Assembly (NCBI RefSeq): GCF_964355755.1 | Contig: NC_092672.1 | Location: forward strand, 9,978,501-10,042,500 | Reading direction: 5' to 3' | Length of the DNA stretch: 64,000 nucleotides | Source of the DNA: Antedon mediterranea | Taxonomy: Eukaryota > Echinodermata > Crinoidea > Comatulida > Antedonidae | In this document: positions 13,116 to 24,900 of the stretch, piece by piece | How positions within the stretch are numbered: the stretch's first letter is position 1 | How the letters are laid out: every line of letters begins with the position of its first letter | Notes under the pieces: model-generated | The model's input: the letters and a program-made list of their open reading frames with translations, nothing else | What the model was told of the DNA's origin: nothing | Databases searched by the model: none | Translations under genes and position numbers: made by a program

Positions 13116-14046
13116 TGCGGATTATCGAATCCCATCAGTTATCTAGTTTTATATTTGTATGGATATAGAAAAAAACCGAATAGTATGAAGTCTATTGACA
13201 TACTTACTTTACCATATAAATACATGTGCACCTAATGTTTATATCATTTTAATACAACAACAACTCTTCTTGGTCCCATACCATAGTCCATTAAAATGAA
13301 GAAAGCATGTCATATTCAAATCATTACTCTGATAAATAATTATGCATTTAACTTTGAGTTGTTCTAGTTCTGCCTGTTGATAATATTGTATATAATTTAA
13401 ACTATTCTGCACGTTTTTAACATAGTAATTGTTGATGTTACCTTCTATGAGATAATACGTATACCATTATCAGAAAAAAAAAACGTATGGTAGTAAATGC
13501 AAACAGTCTAAATGATAAATTATTTTCTAATTTCTTTATAAATTGAAATTCATTTCATTGTATTAAATTTAATTCTTCACGCTGATCATTAATCAAAATG
13601 AATAATAATGGTTGTCAATAGTGTATGCACTACGAATAGTAATAGTAAGTGTGGCTATCTTACATAATGAAACGAAGAATCTCTTTAACTAAAACTCTCC
13701 TAATATACATGGTATTTTTGGTAATAACCAATTCAATTATTATCATAGTGGTATTAGAAACATAAGCAAGATGTTTTAATGGTCCTTCAAAATATTATTC
13801 TAGATGTCTTATATTTCTGTGACGTTCAGATTTGTTTTATTGATATTGGGATCGTTGATTTGTTACGCAGATTCACTACTTTTCATTCTACTCCAATTAT
13901 TTTTAACATTCTCATAATATTTTATTTTAATGTAAACGTATATTTATGCATGTGATATTTTGAAGTAAAGACCCGTTTATGAACTTGCAATACAGTTGTA
14001 GTGGAGTAAATATATTTCAAATTTAAAATAAAGTTTGTTCAAAGAG

Positions 14047-14665
14047 CTGAGCAGTGAGAAAGGAAGAGTAGTTGGTGGAAACAAAACAGGTAATGGAGAC
14101 AGATCAGTTGATAGACGAAGAACAGATGTAACGAAGAGCACTTGATAGAGACAGAGCTCTTAATGGAGAAACTTGACATTTTAGTTGGTGGAGTCAGGGC
14201 AGTTGGTGGAGAAGAGAAATTGATAGAAACAGATCAATTAATTGAGAACGAATACAGTAGTATGCATACAGAGCCGTGGATGATGAGAAACTGCAGTTGA
14301 CGGAGTCACGGAACGTGATGAAGAAAGAGAAGTTGAGAAAGATCAGTCATGGAGAAAATGTAGTTGATGGAGTCAGACCACAGTTGATAGAAAAAGAGAG
14401 AAATAGAGCAGAGAAATTGACTGAGAAAGAATAGATGTAGACAGAGCAGTTGATGAAGAAATAGCGGTTGATGTAGAAAGATCAGTTAATGGAGAAAGAG
14501 GGAGAGAGAGAGAGCAGTCGATTGAAACAGAGCAGTTGACTAAGAAAGAGTAGATGTAGACAGAGCAGTTGATGGAGAAATAGTGGTTGATGGAGATATA
14601 GCAGTTAATGGAGAAAGATAATGTCGGAGACAGATCAGTTGATGGAGAGAGTGTAGTTGATATAG
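14047..14665. repeat. Degenerate purine-rich minisatellite
   Basis: About 600 bp of imperfect repeats around GACAGAGCAGTTGATGGAGA with AGAAATAG, AGAAAGAG and AGTAGATGTA variants, at roughly 20-35-bp spacing. The strand is strongly purine-biased. Open frames here are repeat artefacts: the minus-strand frame 14373-14669 is a run of Ser/Thr/Leu from repeat periodicity. Confidence 0.8.
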
Positions 14666-15786
14666 ACATATATGTTTATGATAACAAAGCAGTATCTTTA
14701 TGGTGGTATGAGATCGATACTTGGTTGCTAAATTTAGTGTGTAATCCTAAATTCATCATGTGTGCCAAGTGTCTATACATGGCGTCAATGAATGTCCTGG
14801 TCGTCGTAAACTTTTTCTACGGATTTAAAAAATACGAAACTTTTGAAATAATTGATGTAGTCCAATCAATAGATGTACTGAGCATCAAATGTGTCCCTTT
14901 AGCTATACACAATTAATTACAGTTAGGCTACCAATTTAATTATATTTGCCCAAGGTGTGACTATAAATTAAGGTTATCATTTCTAGAGGAAATTATTATT
15001 GCTAAATTAAATCGTTTGTCGAGTGTTTTTCCCTGTTAGCTGTAAATTAATCATAGAACTGTCGAAATAGATATTAATTACGTGTTTATCGACGATGATT
15101 TGTCAACAAATCGCTGTAGAACTAGATGTCAGAATTGCGGGTTCTTTTTTACCATGAACAAAACACCACTTTTTAATATCAATAACCTATAATGTCATAT
15201 TAATAAACAATATTATTTAATAACACACCTAGTCTGTGGGTTGATTACGTATCACATGCCGTACACTATTTTGATCCATCCATGATGATTATATTTCTTT
15301 GAGCCTACAGTTAACACCACTTGTTATGTTTAGATGCATTGACATTCTCCCATTCCCAGGTGAAATTATTACTATAGATACCGTAAATTACAATTTTATA
15401 AAATAATAATGAATTCCATATTGATGCAATGAGAACAATAAAAGGTCAATATCAAAGTACTTTTCATTAATTGGAACAGATAGTTTTCAATAAATGAATC
15501 TTTAATAGTATTCCTAGCTAATACGTTTTCCCCAATTAGGAAACGTCGTCCAATTGTAATGAATTGACAACACGTGACTCTTCTATTTTGATGCAAACTT
15601 CTTAAATCAATATTAGTTTTGTATAGCACGTGGTCTATGCTTATTCGTCGCGCTCCGTCTGGTGAAGGATTCCCTATGTTCATGATTTTTTTGTAGTAGC
15701 GGCGCTCTCTATGTGTTTACAAATATTTTATCTTTCGTTCGTGTGCATCACTCAATCACTGAGTTTCATGGTATATGCCAGGCCGG
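14666..15786. other. Intergenic DNA upstream of the nAChR gene
   Basis: No gene recognised. This is the 5' flank of the receptor gene and becomes less AT-rich over the last 100 bp. Confidence 0.45.
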
Positions 15787-15792
15787 TATAAA
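15787..15792 (+). promoter_or_regulatory. TATA-like box upstream of the nAChR gene
   Basis: TATAAA in the context GGCCGGTATAAACC, 112 bp upstream of the ATG at 15899. That leaves room for a transcription start near 15817 and a short 5' UTR. This is motif evidence only, and TATA-like strings are common in DNA this AT-rich, although the GC-containing context helps. Confidence 0.35.
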
Positions 15793-15898
15793 CCAACACA
15801 TTGAGGCTTATGACTATCATATCTACTACGACTTTCTATTGTTGTTACAATAATAAGCTGTTGCCAACTGGTGGTCCGTAGTTGCAAAGGCCGAAGAT

Positions 15899-15992
15899 AT
15901 GGCTCCCGTGTCGGTACGGAACGTGGGTGTTTTTACACTTGTCTTTGTGATACTCGGCCAAGTATCTTCGTTAAACGAATCCAATGAATTTG
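15899..15992 (+). CDS. CHRNA-like: nAChR exon 1: start codon and signal peptide
   Basis: Encodes the first 31 residues, starting MAPVSVRNVGVF, with a hydrophobic core TLVFVILG and a likely cleavage after VSS. The ATG was chosen because it opens a classical signal peptide and the downstream phase fits. It ends TTTG before the donor GTTAGT with one base left over, which exon 2 completes to an Ala codon. Confidence 0.85.
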
Positions 15993-18900
15993 GTTAGTAT
16001 TTTTTATTTATAAGTTTCCACGTCGAATAATTACTTTGCAAAAGTATTCTTTCAAGATAGTGCCGTAAGTCACTCGATATGTTTAGTAAAAAATGTATCT
16101 ATCGAACTATTAGGCCTAGATAATATTTTAAATGTTCAATTTGCATTGATATTTGTGTGTAATATTACCACAGCTTATGTAATAATTCAAAATATTGAAA
16201 ATTAGGCGCTTGATATGGCCATACTTATGATTTAATGAAGAAGCAAGGATGTTGCGAACTAGAAATAAACTCGTTTAAAGTTGGACGTAATAACACGTTC
16301 ACACATTACGCGTTCTATGCTCTAAATGCATTAGTGCATGGCTAGCACGTTTACGTATTACATCGTGTAGACGTGAATAATGTATGCTTACGCAAGTTGT
16401 ATACCCTGTGAACACACCACTATTATAACCGACATACGTGTGTAAGCTATTATATTTATGCCTTTGTTATTTTCCTAGATATTATTGACGATTTGAACAT
16501 TAAATTCAAATTAAAAAAATACAATTGAGTTCAAAATTGAATTTGAATAGTTACCATAGTAACGTTGATGTTTAGTCATTGATGGTAATATTTATTCTTG
16601 CAAGATACCTCATTAGTAGTATGATAAGTTTATGACTATTAATATGAAAGCTTATTTTATATAATGATATTTGTTATATGATTATTACTATGATTTTGTA
16701 TATTGCTATTGATACTTGGTTTTATGTAATACAATAACAAGAATTCATACATTATAATCCAGTGTAAAACGTACGTGTATCAAGACAGTTTCGTCTAGTT
16801 TATTTTATTCTGTTTAATTCTAGGCGTATAGTTTCTTATAACGTTACGTTAAATGCATTTAATTTATATTTGTACGGTAAGGTATTAAAGAGTAGACCCA
16901 GTGACGGATGCCTTTTGCAAAAAATCAACCTCATACAAACATCAATCTTCGAACACAGAATACAAGAATATAATGTCTTCTTCGTTTAGGCCCATTAATG
17001 TGTGTCACCGGAATATTGTCAACGTGAACGGGAGAAAATATGATTACGTTTATACATGGGTTAATGAATAAATCTATTCATTAACCCATGGTTTATATAG
17101 CTCACATAAAATATCAGGAACAAATTGGATAATAATGTTTTCTATAAAAAAATGTTACACACACAAGTCACACACAAATCACAAATCAGTTTATTTTGAT
17201 CCATAAAAAAACAAAAATACAAAGCAAAAAATATACAAAAGGATCAGGGAGACTTCCATTAAGGCCAAAAGCCGCATGCATGGAAGCCACCCGAACATTT
17301 TAAATAATATATAATTCTGTATATACCTAACCATTCTCACTTTTTTTATTTTTTTATTTCTTAGTATACCAAAATAAGAACCTACGCAGCGTTAAGACAA
17401 AACAAAATCTGCAATAAACAATTTAATTACCACCTGAGTACATCATTGTTCTCGGGGAATTTTAACGTATCTGATATATTGTCCCACTGGACTGGACATT
17501 TTTTTTAATTGTTTTTGATTAAGTTCAACTTTATAAAAACTAGAAAATTGCAATTCAAAGTAAGATTTTTATAATAACATTTCTCACTGTTATGTATTTC
17601 TTTAACAACAAAACAAAACAACACATGTTGTTTAGTAGAATATAACAACATTCCATTATACATTGGACAGTGACCTACAAAATAACAATCGTTCCCATTT
17701 TAATCATTGCGGCAGTTCTGTCCCGTGAATAATATTTATGTTTAAATTATTGTGGCGCAGAGGGAATTGTTAGTGTTATAGATTTATTCTATTATATAAC
17801 ACAGTGTACATCACGCATCAAATACTTGTTGACATCATTATACAAGTAATTAAAAGTAAAGATAAGTACACAGACGCTTCTAGAGCTTAAAATTATAGGG
17901 TTTCATAAGGAATGTAATACACTATGTAGGCCTATGTTCACAGAGCGTTCAGAGGAATCATACTGTCTGTGTAATGTGTATCGAAGTAAATGTTGGATAG
18001 CGCTGTTGTATTATGTTTACATGGGCTACTTATCTGTCCCATGCAAAAGGTCAGAAAGTGATATGAGCATTCATTTTGAGAATTAGATTTGAAACACGAA
18101 ATTAAATCGAAATGTATGATACATGCACACGGAGACAATTTTCAGATTTCTTTCCACCTTCTTTTTGTTTTGTTAATTTTAGGTGAAAGTTTCCCGTAAT
18201 ACCAGATTGTTTTCTTGATTAAAACTTGTAAACAAAGTAATATTTAATTTGATTAATAGTAATATAATACAGAATGCCATCTTAATTATGTTTAGTAATA
18301 TGTCTGATATTTGTTATGGAATTGTGTACCAGATTAAAGCATGCTTTTGATGAAAAAGAAAGTTTATGCAAAATAAAAACGTTTAGTACTGTGTCTAAAG
18401 TTTAGTGAATTACGCACACACATAAATACGAACACATGTGCTGCAGCAAAGAGATACAAAATAATTTTGCATAGATAGTAATCAATGCATTTTCATTTGA
18501 AACCTCCCTGATGCACACTTATGTTCTCCTGGGTAATGTTAACATTGAACAAAGTATGTACGTAGACGTGATGCTTATGCGACAATTGGACTTTCCTGTG
18601 GTTCTAAATCACCAGCTATGGCAATGGCTTCTATCGAATAGTTACTTGTTTAGAACGGTATAACACAACACTCTCACATAGTATATACAGTGTTAAAGCT
18701 AAATACACTATCAAACTTTATGTGACAAAAAAAAAAATGTGATGTGCCCATATATGAACATGGTGATGTCATCATATAACTACCATATTTTGGCATATCC
18801 TTACCATTATTAGTCGCGTGTAAACGCGACTCTACAGCTCACTATGTCGGTCGGTTGTCGGTCAGTCGGTTAGTCGGTCAGTCCGTTAGTCGGTCAGTAA

Positions 18901-21900
18901 ACACTATGTTAAATTTGTGCACGCGACTGCAACCATGTATATGGCCTTGTTTGGGTACATCATACTTTTTTATCAAACTAGTTTGATAGTGTAGACAGAT
19001 CTTAACACCAATGAGTGCGTATTCTGATCCCGTTTATTCAGAATGACTTCTGTTAGATGTCAGTTTTAACTATTGTATAAATATGTATAATGGCAAAGGA
19101 ATGTCAAAAAGAAAGTATAAGACATGGAAGATATATTCTAGTTAAACTGTTATTAAGTATGATAAAAAGGGATATAAGTATTTATCAAAAAAATAAAACT
19201 GGGGGAAATCCTTACAAAAGAGAAAACATTTCTGTTTTTGACGGTTTACCGCAAACTTAAAGTTTAATCCCGTTTGAAAATTACTATAGTGTTAATTTAT
19301 TCAGAAAAAATGAAATAACATGGCAAGTACAATCAATTAACAGCATCAAAAACAAAAATCAATCAGAATAACTGATCAGTATCTAAAATCCCTGCATAAG
19401 CAGTACTGAATGACTTTCTCACTTCGTATCACAATTACTAATTTCGAAAGGAAAAGAAAAGAAACATGTAAGAGTGGAAGGATTGACAGTACAATAAAAT
19501 GTCAACCCACTACGTTGTATTTTGCTGTTAACAACTATAATTACTGTACTTTAGGCTATATCAAGAAAAAAAAACTTTTTTTTGTGTGTAATTTTACCTC
19601 TCCCTGGTAATATTGTATACTTTGTAGTGTTTTTCTTTTTTTTTACAAATATTTTGTTAAATATTAAAACGTCAGAATGTGGAATATTTGGTTCAAAGAT
19701 GTCTTTTTCTATTGACCAATCATCGTTTAAATTATTACAAAATATTATATATTGACAGAATAAGTAAATTTAATTTTTTTTTTTACAGTTTAATAAGATT
19801 CATAATCTTGATAATGCATATGTACTGTACAGAAAAGATTCAGTAACTTTAACCACGTGATCTTTTATTTTTAGGAATTAAGTTGTCAAAAGAAAGTCTA
19901 GAAAATATTTCTAACTTCTAAGTTTTGTATCAAAAGAGAAAGGTAGAAAATGCTTATGTATGATATATAATTTATCGTTTATCGTCAGTTCTTCCGAATT
20001 ATGACATCATTTATCATTTCAAGAATTTTTCTTTCAAGAAAATTATTTCTGTCAAGCAAAAATCTAGACCACCGGATAATACCTAGCGATAATTCAATTT
20101 CTATAAAGTGATTTCACAAAACGAATTTATCGAGATACATTTTACTTTCAATTATATTGTATCTTCTGAATTTCAGACAGCTGTTTTAAAAAAGGTTATA
20201 ATTAAAATGCCAATAAATGATAGCAAAACACAGAGATAAAAAAAATAAAAAGAAATGTCACTCGATCTTGTAGAGTCAGTAACTTAGTTTAAAGCATCGC
20301 TTGAATGCTATATTGAATGCATAACTTGATTTTTTAGATGACAGGGTACTATCGTCCTATCCTATGCGATTTAGCTCAGGCTTGTTTGTGTAGAAAATTA
20401 TGTTTTTCACGTGAACAGGGCCCGATGCCAACTTGTTGAGAAGGAAAGGGAATATTTTGTGCAATATAATTCAGAATTTTAGAAAAATAATAACATTACC
20501 AGTTAAACTAACTTTACCACAAATTAATAAGTACAGTTCAGCACACACTATGTTTATTTTCTAATAATATTTGTTTAATATTCAAATATAATAATGATCA
20601 ATGAAAAAGAAATCATATGCCTACTTGTTTTTCACGTGAACAACTTGTTGAGAAGGAGAGGGAATAATTTTTTAGCAATAATTCAGAATTTTAGAATAAT
20701 AATAACATTACCAGTTGAAATAACTTTAACACAAATTAATAATTACAGTTAAGCACTTACATTATGTGTAATATCTTGTTTATTTTTGTTTAATATAAAC
20801 AAATAATAATAAGAAAAAAGAATCATCATTTTACCGAATGTCTTTCTTTTTGTCTTCAGCAATGTATGGCGGGAATGAACAGAAACTGTACGATGATCTG
20901 TTCCGGGATTACAACAAAAAAGTTAGGCCAGTCTGGAACTCATCACACCCAATCACTGTTTCTATGGACCTGTCTATCTACCAAATCGTAGAGATGGTAA
21001 GTAAATCATTTACTTTTTTCACTTAAAGGGTAGCTCCGGGTATGAATGTGTTTAATCATTTTAAACCTTGCCAACAAACACTGATAATTACCCCACTGTT
21101 TTTCGAAAGATATAAGATAAGTAGTTATAAAGCACCACTTTTATTTTACGATGCTCGTTCTCTTTTACTGCTGACGAAAAATAAGTAGAGTAATTATCAA
21201 TGTTGTTAGAGCTACCCTTTAAATCTCCAACAAACACCTTCTTCATATCCACGTAAAATGGGCTAGTCCGTTCAATGTAATTATAAGAAAATTAAATGTG
21301 AACATATGTTGCAAAGCAATTCTTCTGCAACATAGAATTTAGTCCTGTATCTATTGTTATCATTGCCAAATATACGTTGAGCGCCCGGTCGTCTCTGGAC
21401 AAGCGGGCATAACTACCAAGTATCAATTTGGGTTTGGTTATTATAAGCAAAATAAAGAATTGAATACACTAAGATTATTGTTTAATTGCACATATTAATT
21501 ATTCCATTGACACTGTCAGATGTCGAGTTATCTATAGACTAATAATATAATCACTTGCACTGATGAAGGGCTAGTGTTGCCCGAAAGCTCTGCTAACTTT
21601 TCTGGCTGTTTACTTTATCGTGTTGATTTAGCTTTTTGCTTTTTATTTTTGTATCTCCATTGAGATCCAGCCACTGATACCCACAGCATTGTCATTTTTT
21701 TCAGTAATTTGCCTTTGGACTAATAATATAATAGATATTAATAACAATTATTTACAATTATCCTTATTGACACCCAGTAATTTAATAATATCAGTCAGTG
21801 TGACTTTATCAAATTAATGTTCTATTAATTGTATCTACAGTATTCCACACAAGCGACTATAATGATTAATAGTGTATAATCCTCCAAGAAAATTAATTTT

Positions 21901-24900
21901 ATTATATTATAATAAACTACGTTAGTGTTCGTATTCATCAATAACCTAAGTTATAATAAATTATAAATAAGTATTTGAGATATGTTTTTTAATGTAGCCA
22001 AAATATGTTACTGTTCATTCAACTTAAAATATGAAGAATGATATTTTTTTTGTCTGAATAATAACCTTTGTTTAGTTTATATTGAACAACAATATTTGAT
22101 ATTACTTAATATGGTTGCGGACACTTACGAATGACACGTATTGTTGTCGGAACCCCTTTACCGCTTGTATCGAATAAATAAATGGGATCAGGTGGAAGTG
22201 AATCCTGATGAGACGAAAATGTTCTTTCAAATGGCAGTGAAGATTTATTTTATTTTTTTTATTTTCAATCTTTCTACATAGCAAAAAAACAAACATATAA
22301 GTATAACAGGGGGGAGTAGCGGAAAAGCAAAAGTATAAAACTGTCATCTTGTGATGTGCTTGACCAGCCCCTGTCAACTTGAACGATACAATAAAACCGA
22401 CATTTAACAAATTTAGAAAAATACATAGAAAAATATGGTATAATAAAATGTCAACAAAAGTGTTATAAAAATGCAATTGCTATCTAACAATCTGATTGTG
22501 TAAAAGTTAAAAATTCTGATTGTATAAAAGTTAAAAATTCTGATTGTATAAAAGTTAAAAATTATAAATGTATAAAAGTTAAAAATTCTGATTGTATAAA
22601 AGTTAAATTCTGACATTCTGGTCAAGATGGTAAACAGGAGAAATAATACGCAAAACAAAAACGCACCAGTTACTTTAACAAGTAGCTATAGTGTAAGTTG
22701 ATCACTACGCAGCTAGCTATTTGATCATTCTTCTCTTACCATGGTTTTCGAAAGTATAAATTAATAAGGCTGTTCGACCCAACCATTTCGTATGTCATGA
22801 AAACGGACGGTCGATGAACTCCGCCGATTCAGGGAATCGATACTGTTTGGGTATAATATTTTATCGAAACGAATGTAACATACTCATGCAAAACATGTCC
22901 TCTGACGCTTTTTTACCTCGGAACGTTAATTCAACACATTTGAATTCATTCATTTCCCTCTCTCCACCCAGTTATACAAATGGGTACCTGACATATACCA
23001 AAATACGACTGCGCTGATTATTAGCTGCATTATGGGATTATTTTTCCATTCGTGTTTTGATCCAAAAAAATTACTGAATGAATGGGGTAGTAATGCGAAG
23101 CACTATGGAGACTTTGTACAGTAAGCGCTATATAAGATCGACGCATTATTATTGTATGATAAAATTTTAATTATTGAAACGTCACCAATTAAATAAACAA
23201 TACAAGAGGAAATATTATGTATGTCATATAGAAGCCAATTCTTACCAGGGAGTTGTAAAATATTATTGTACAACTCTATTTTCTTACTGTGTCATGTCTA
23301 ATAACAATAAACTGCGTGGCTGTTTCATGGCAAGCAACCGTACCGTAACTCCTAACTTACCTCCCATAAATAATCTCCTTACGCACTTAAACGTGGTTCC
23401 CACTAGCGACGCAACACAAGGACGTAACGCAACGCAAGTGAATTGACCAATCACAAACGATGGCTTATTCGCTTGAGATTGCTAACTGTCTATAACTTCG
23501 CTTGTCATTGGTTAAAACGCTTGCGTTGCGTTTACGTCCTTGCGTTACGTTCTAGTGGGAACCAAGCTTAAAAAACACATCGACGTGGTTTTAACCCCCA
23601 AGTATTTTCCGATACCTATAAAGGATAAAAAGCTTGCTTAAAATGAAAAACATTCAAAAGAGATTCAGACCAGTAAGTAACCCAGTGTCAGAAATGCCAC
23701 AGAGGGTACAATTGGGTTACAATGGCATAATACGTCATAACATTAGTATTCCCATAATGTTCATAATGCAATAGTGTTTTTAATTTTTATTTATTTTTAT
23801 ATTCGAATGGTTTGACCGGTTTTAAACCGTTTTACAATGCCAATCAATATTCATTTGTTTAACAAATTGGACTAATATGCCTAGATATCGTATCATATCA
23901 TCTTAAACAGCATTCTCTTACTCTTGCCTGGTAAATCAAATTGAAAAACCGCGATCGTGTTCAATCCGAGGTCATCGATGAATTGGAAAATATCATTTTA
24001 TTCCAACAGCTATTGACAGTTACAAAAAGTGTTTGTCATCGTTAATTTTTTATTTGGAATGCAGACAATTTTATCGTAATGGATTGGAACTTGGATAAAA
24101 ATGAAGCTTATCTAAGTAGCAATTTATTATGATTTCCATTATTGTAAAATTTACTTTCGTAGTGTAACTAATACTATAAAGACGGCAAACAAATGTTTTA
24201 ATTGAAATGTATAAATTATAATATCACTATTATAAGCGGCAAATAATTTCAATGAGAGAGTGAGATTAGTATAATTATATAAGGAATTATAATAGTGGCA
24301 CTATGGGAATATACGGTACCGGACGACCATTAAAGTTAAAATGTATGTTATTTCATTTTTCGTAACACATAAGTGTATAGATTTTATTTCTAAACTTTAA
24401 CATTTAACATACAAGAAACTGTGGGAATCGAATTGTTTCCCATTGTATTTTGAACGCGTGTCTGTCGGAGTATAAACAAAGCAAAAACAACGACTAAAAC
24501 GAAATGTTGCCGAACTCTTATACTACTTTTGCTTATTAATGTTGTTGTATATGGAAGTTACCCGATATTTTTACACTCACTATATCAGTCGGTTGGTCGG
24601 TCGGTCGGTAAACACTAACTTAAGCACGCGACTGCAGCCATGTATATGGCCTTGTTGTTTTTCACTATGCTATGCTATTATTTTTATTTAGAACCAACAT
24701 CTACACAATATGCTTTACAAATTTTTCTTATGCGTCTTGGAGGTGTGATGAATTATGCGTCGCGCCATGTGAGAAAAATTGCGATATTAGCAGACAATTG
24801 AAGCCAATGCCCTTGGATTGGTAGCCAAACTAGTCGTATGTAAAATAATAAATGTATGCATATATAGTATTTGAAATATTGAAATTGATTATTTTATATT

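Larger units (their letters stand above)
9800..14046. other. AT-rich intergenic DNA with one duplicated segment
   Basis: No gene recognised. Apart from the diverged pair of about 300-bp blocks listed separately (10980-11300 and 12740-13115), only simple A/T runs and short low-complexity open frames are visible. Confidence 0.5.
15993..20859 (+). other. nAChR intron 1 (4.87 kb)
   Basis: Phase-1 intron, donor GTTAGT and acceptor TTTTTGTCTTCAG. It contains the hairpin at 17055-17090, a MITE with a nested TCGG repeat at 18700-19003, and a tandem duplication near its 3' end (20400-20825). Around 17200-17300 the minus strand reads like a LINE 3' untranslated tail (GGCTTTTGGCCTTAATGGAA followed by A/T-rich sequence). 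No coding exon was recognised inside. Confidence 0.75.

Noticed and set aside
14373-14669. 98-codon Ser/Thr-rich minus-strand open frame
   Set aside because: It lies entirely within a degenerate purine-rich minisatellite and its composition follows the repeat.
22102-22476. 124-codon minus-strand open frame
   Set aside because: Low-complexity, A/T-driven composition overlapping a poly-A-rich, retroelement-like tail and 24-bp repeats; no domain seen.
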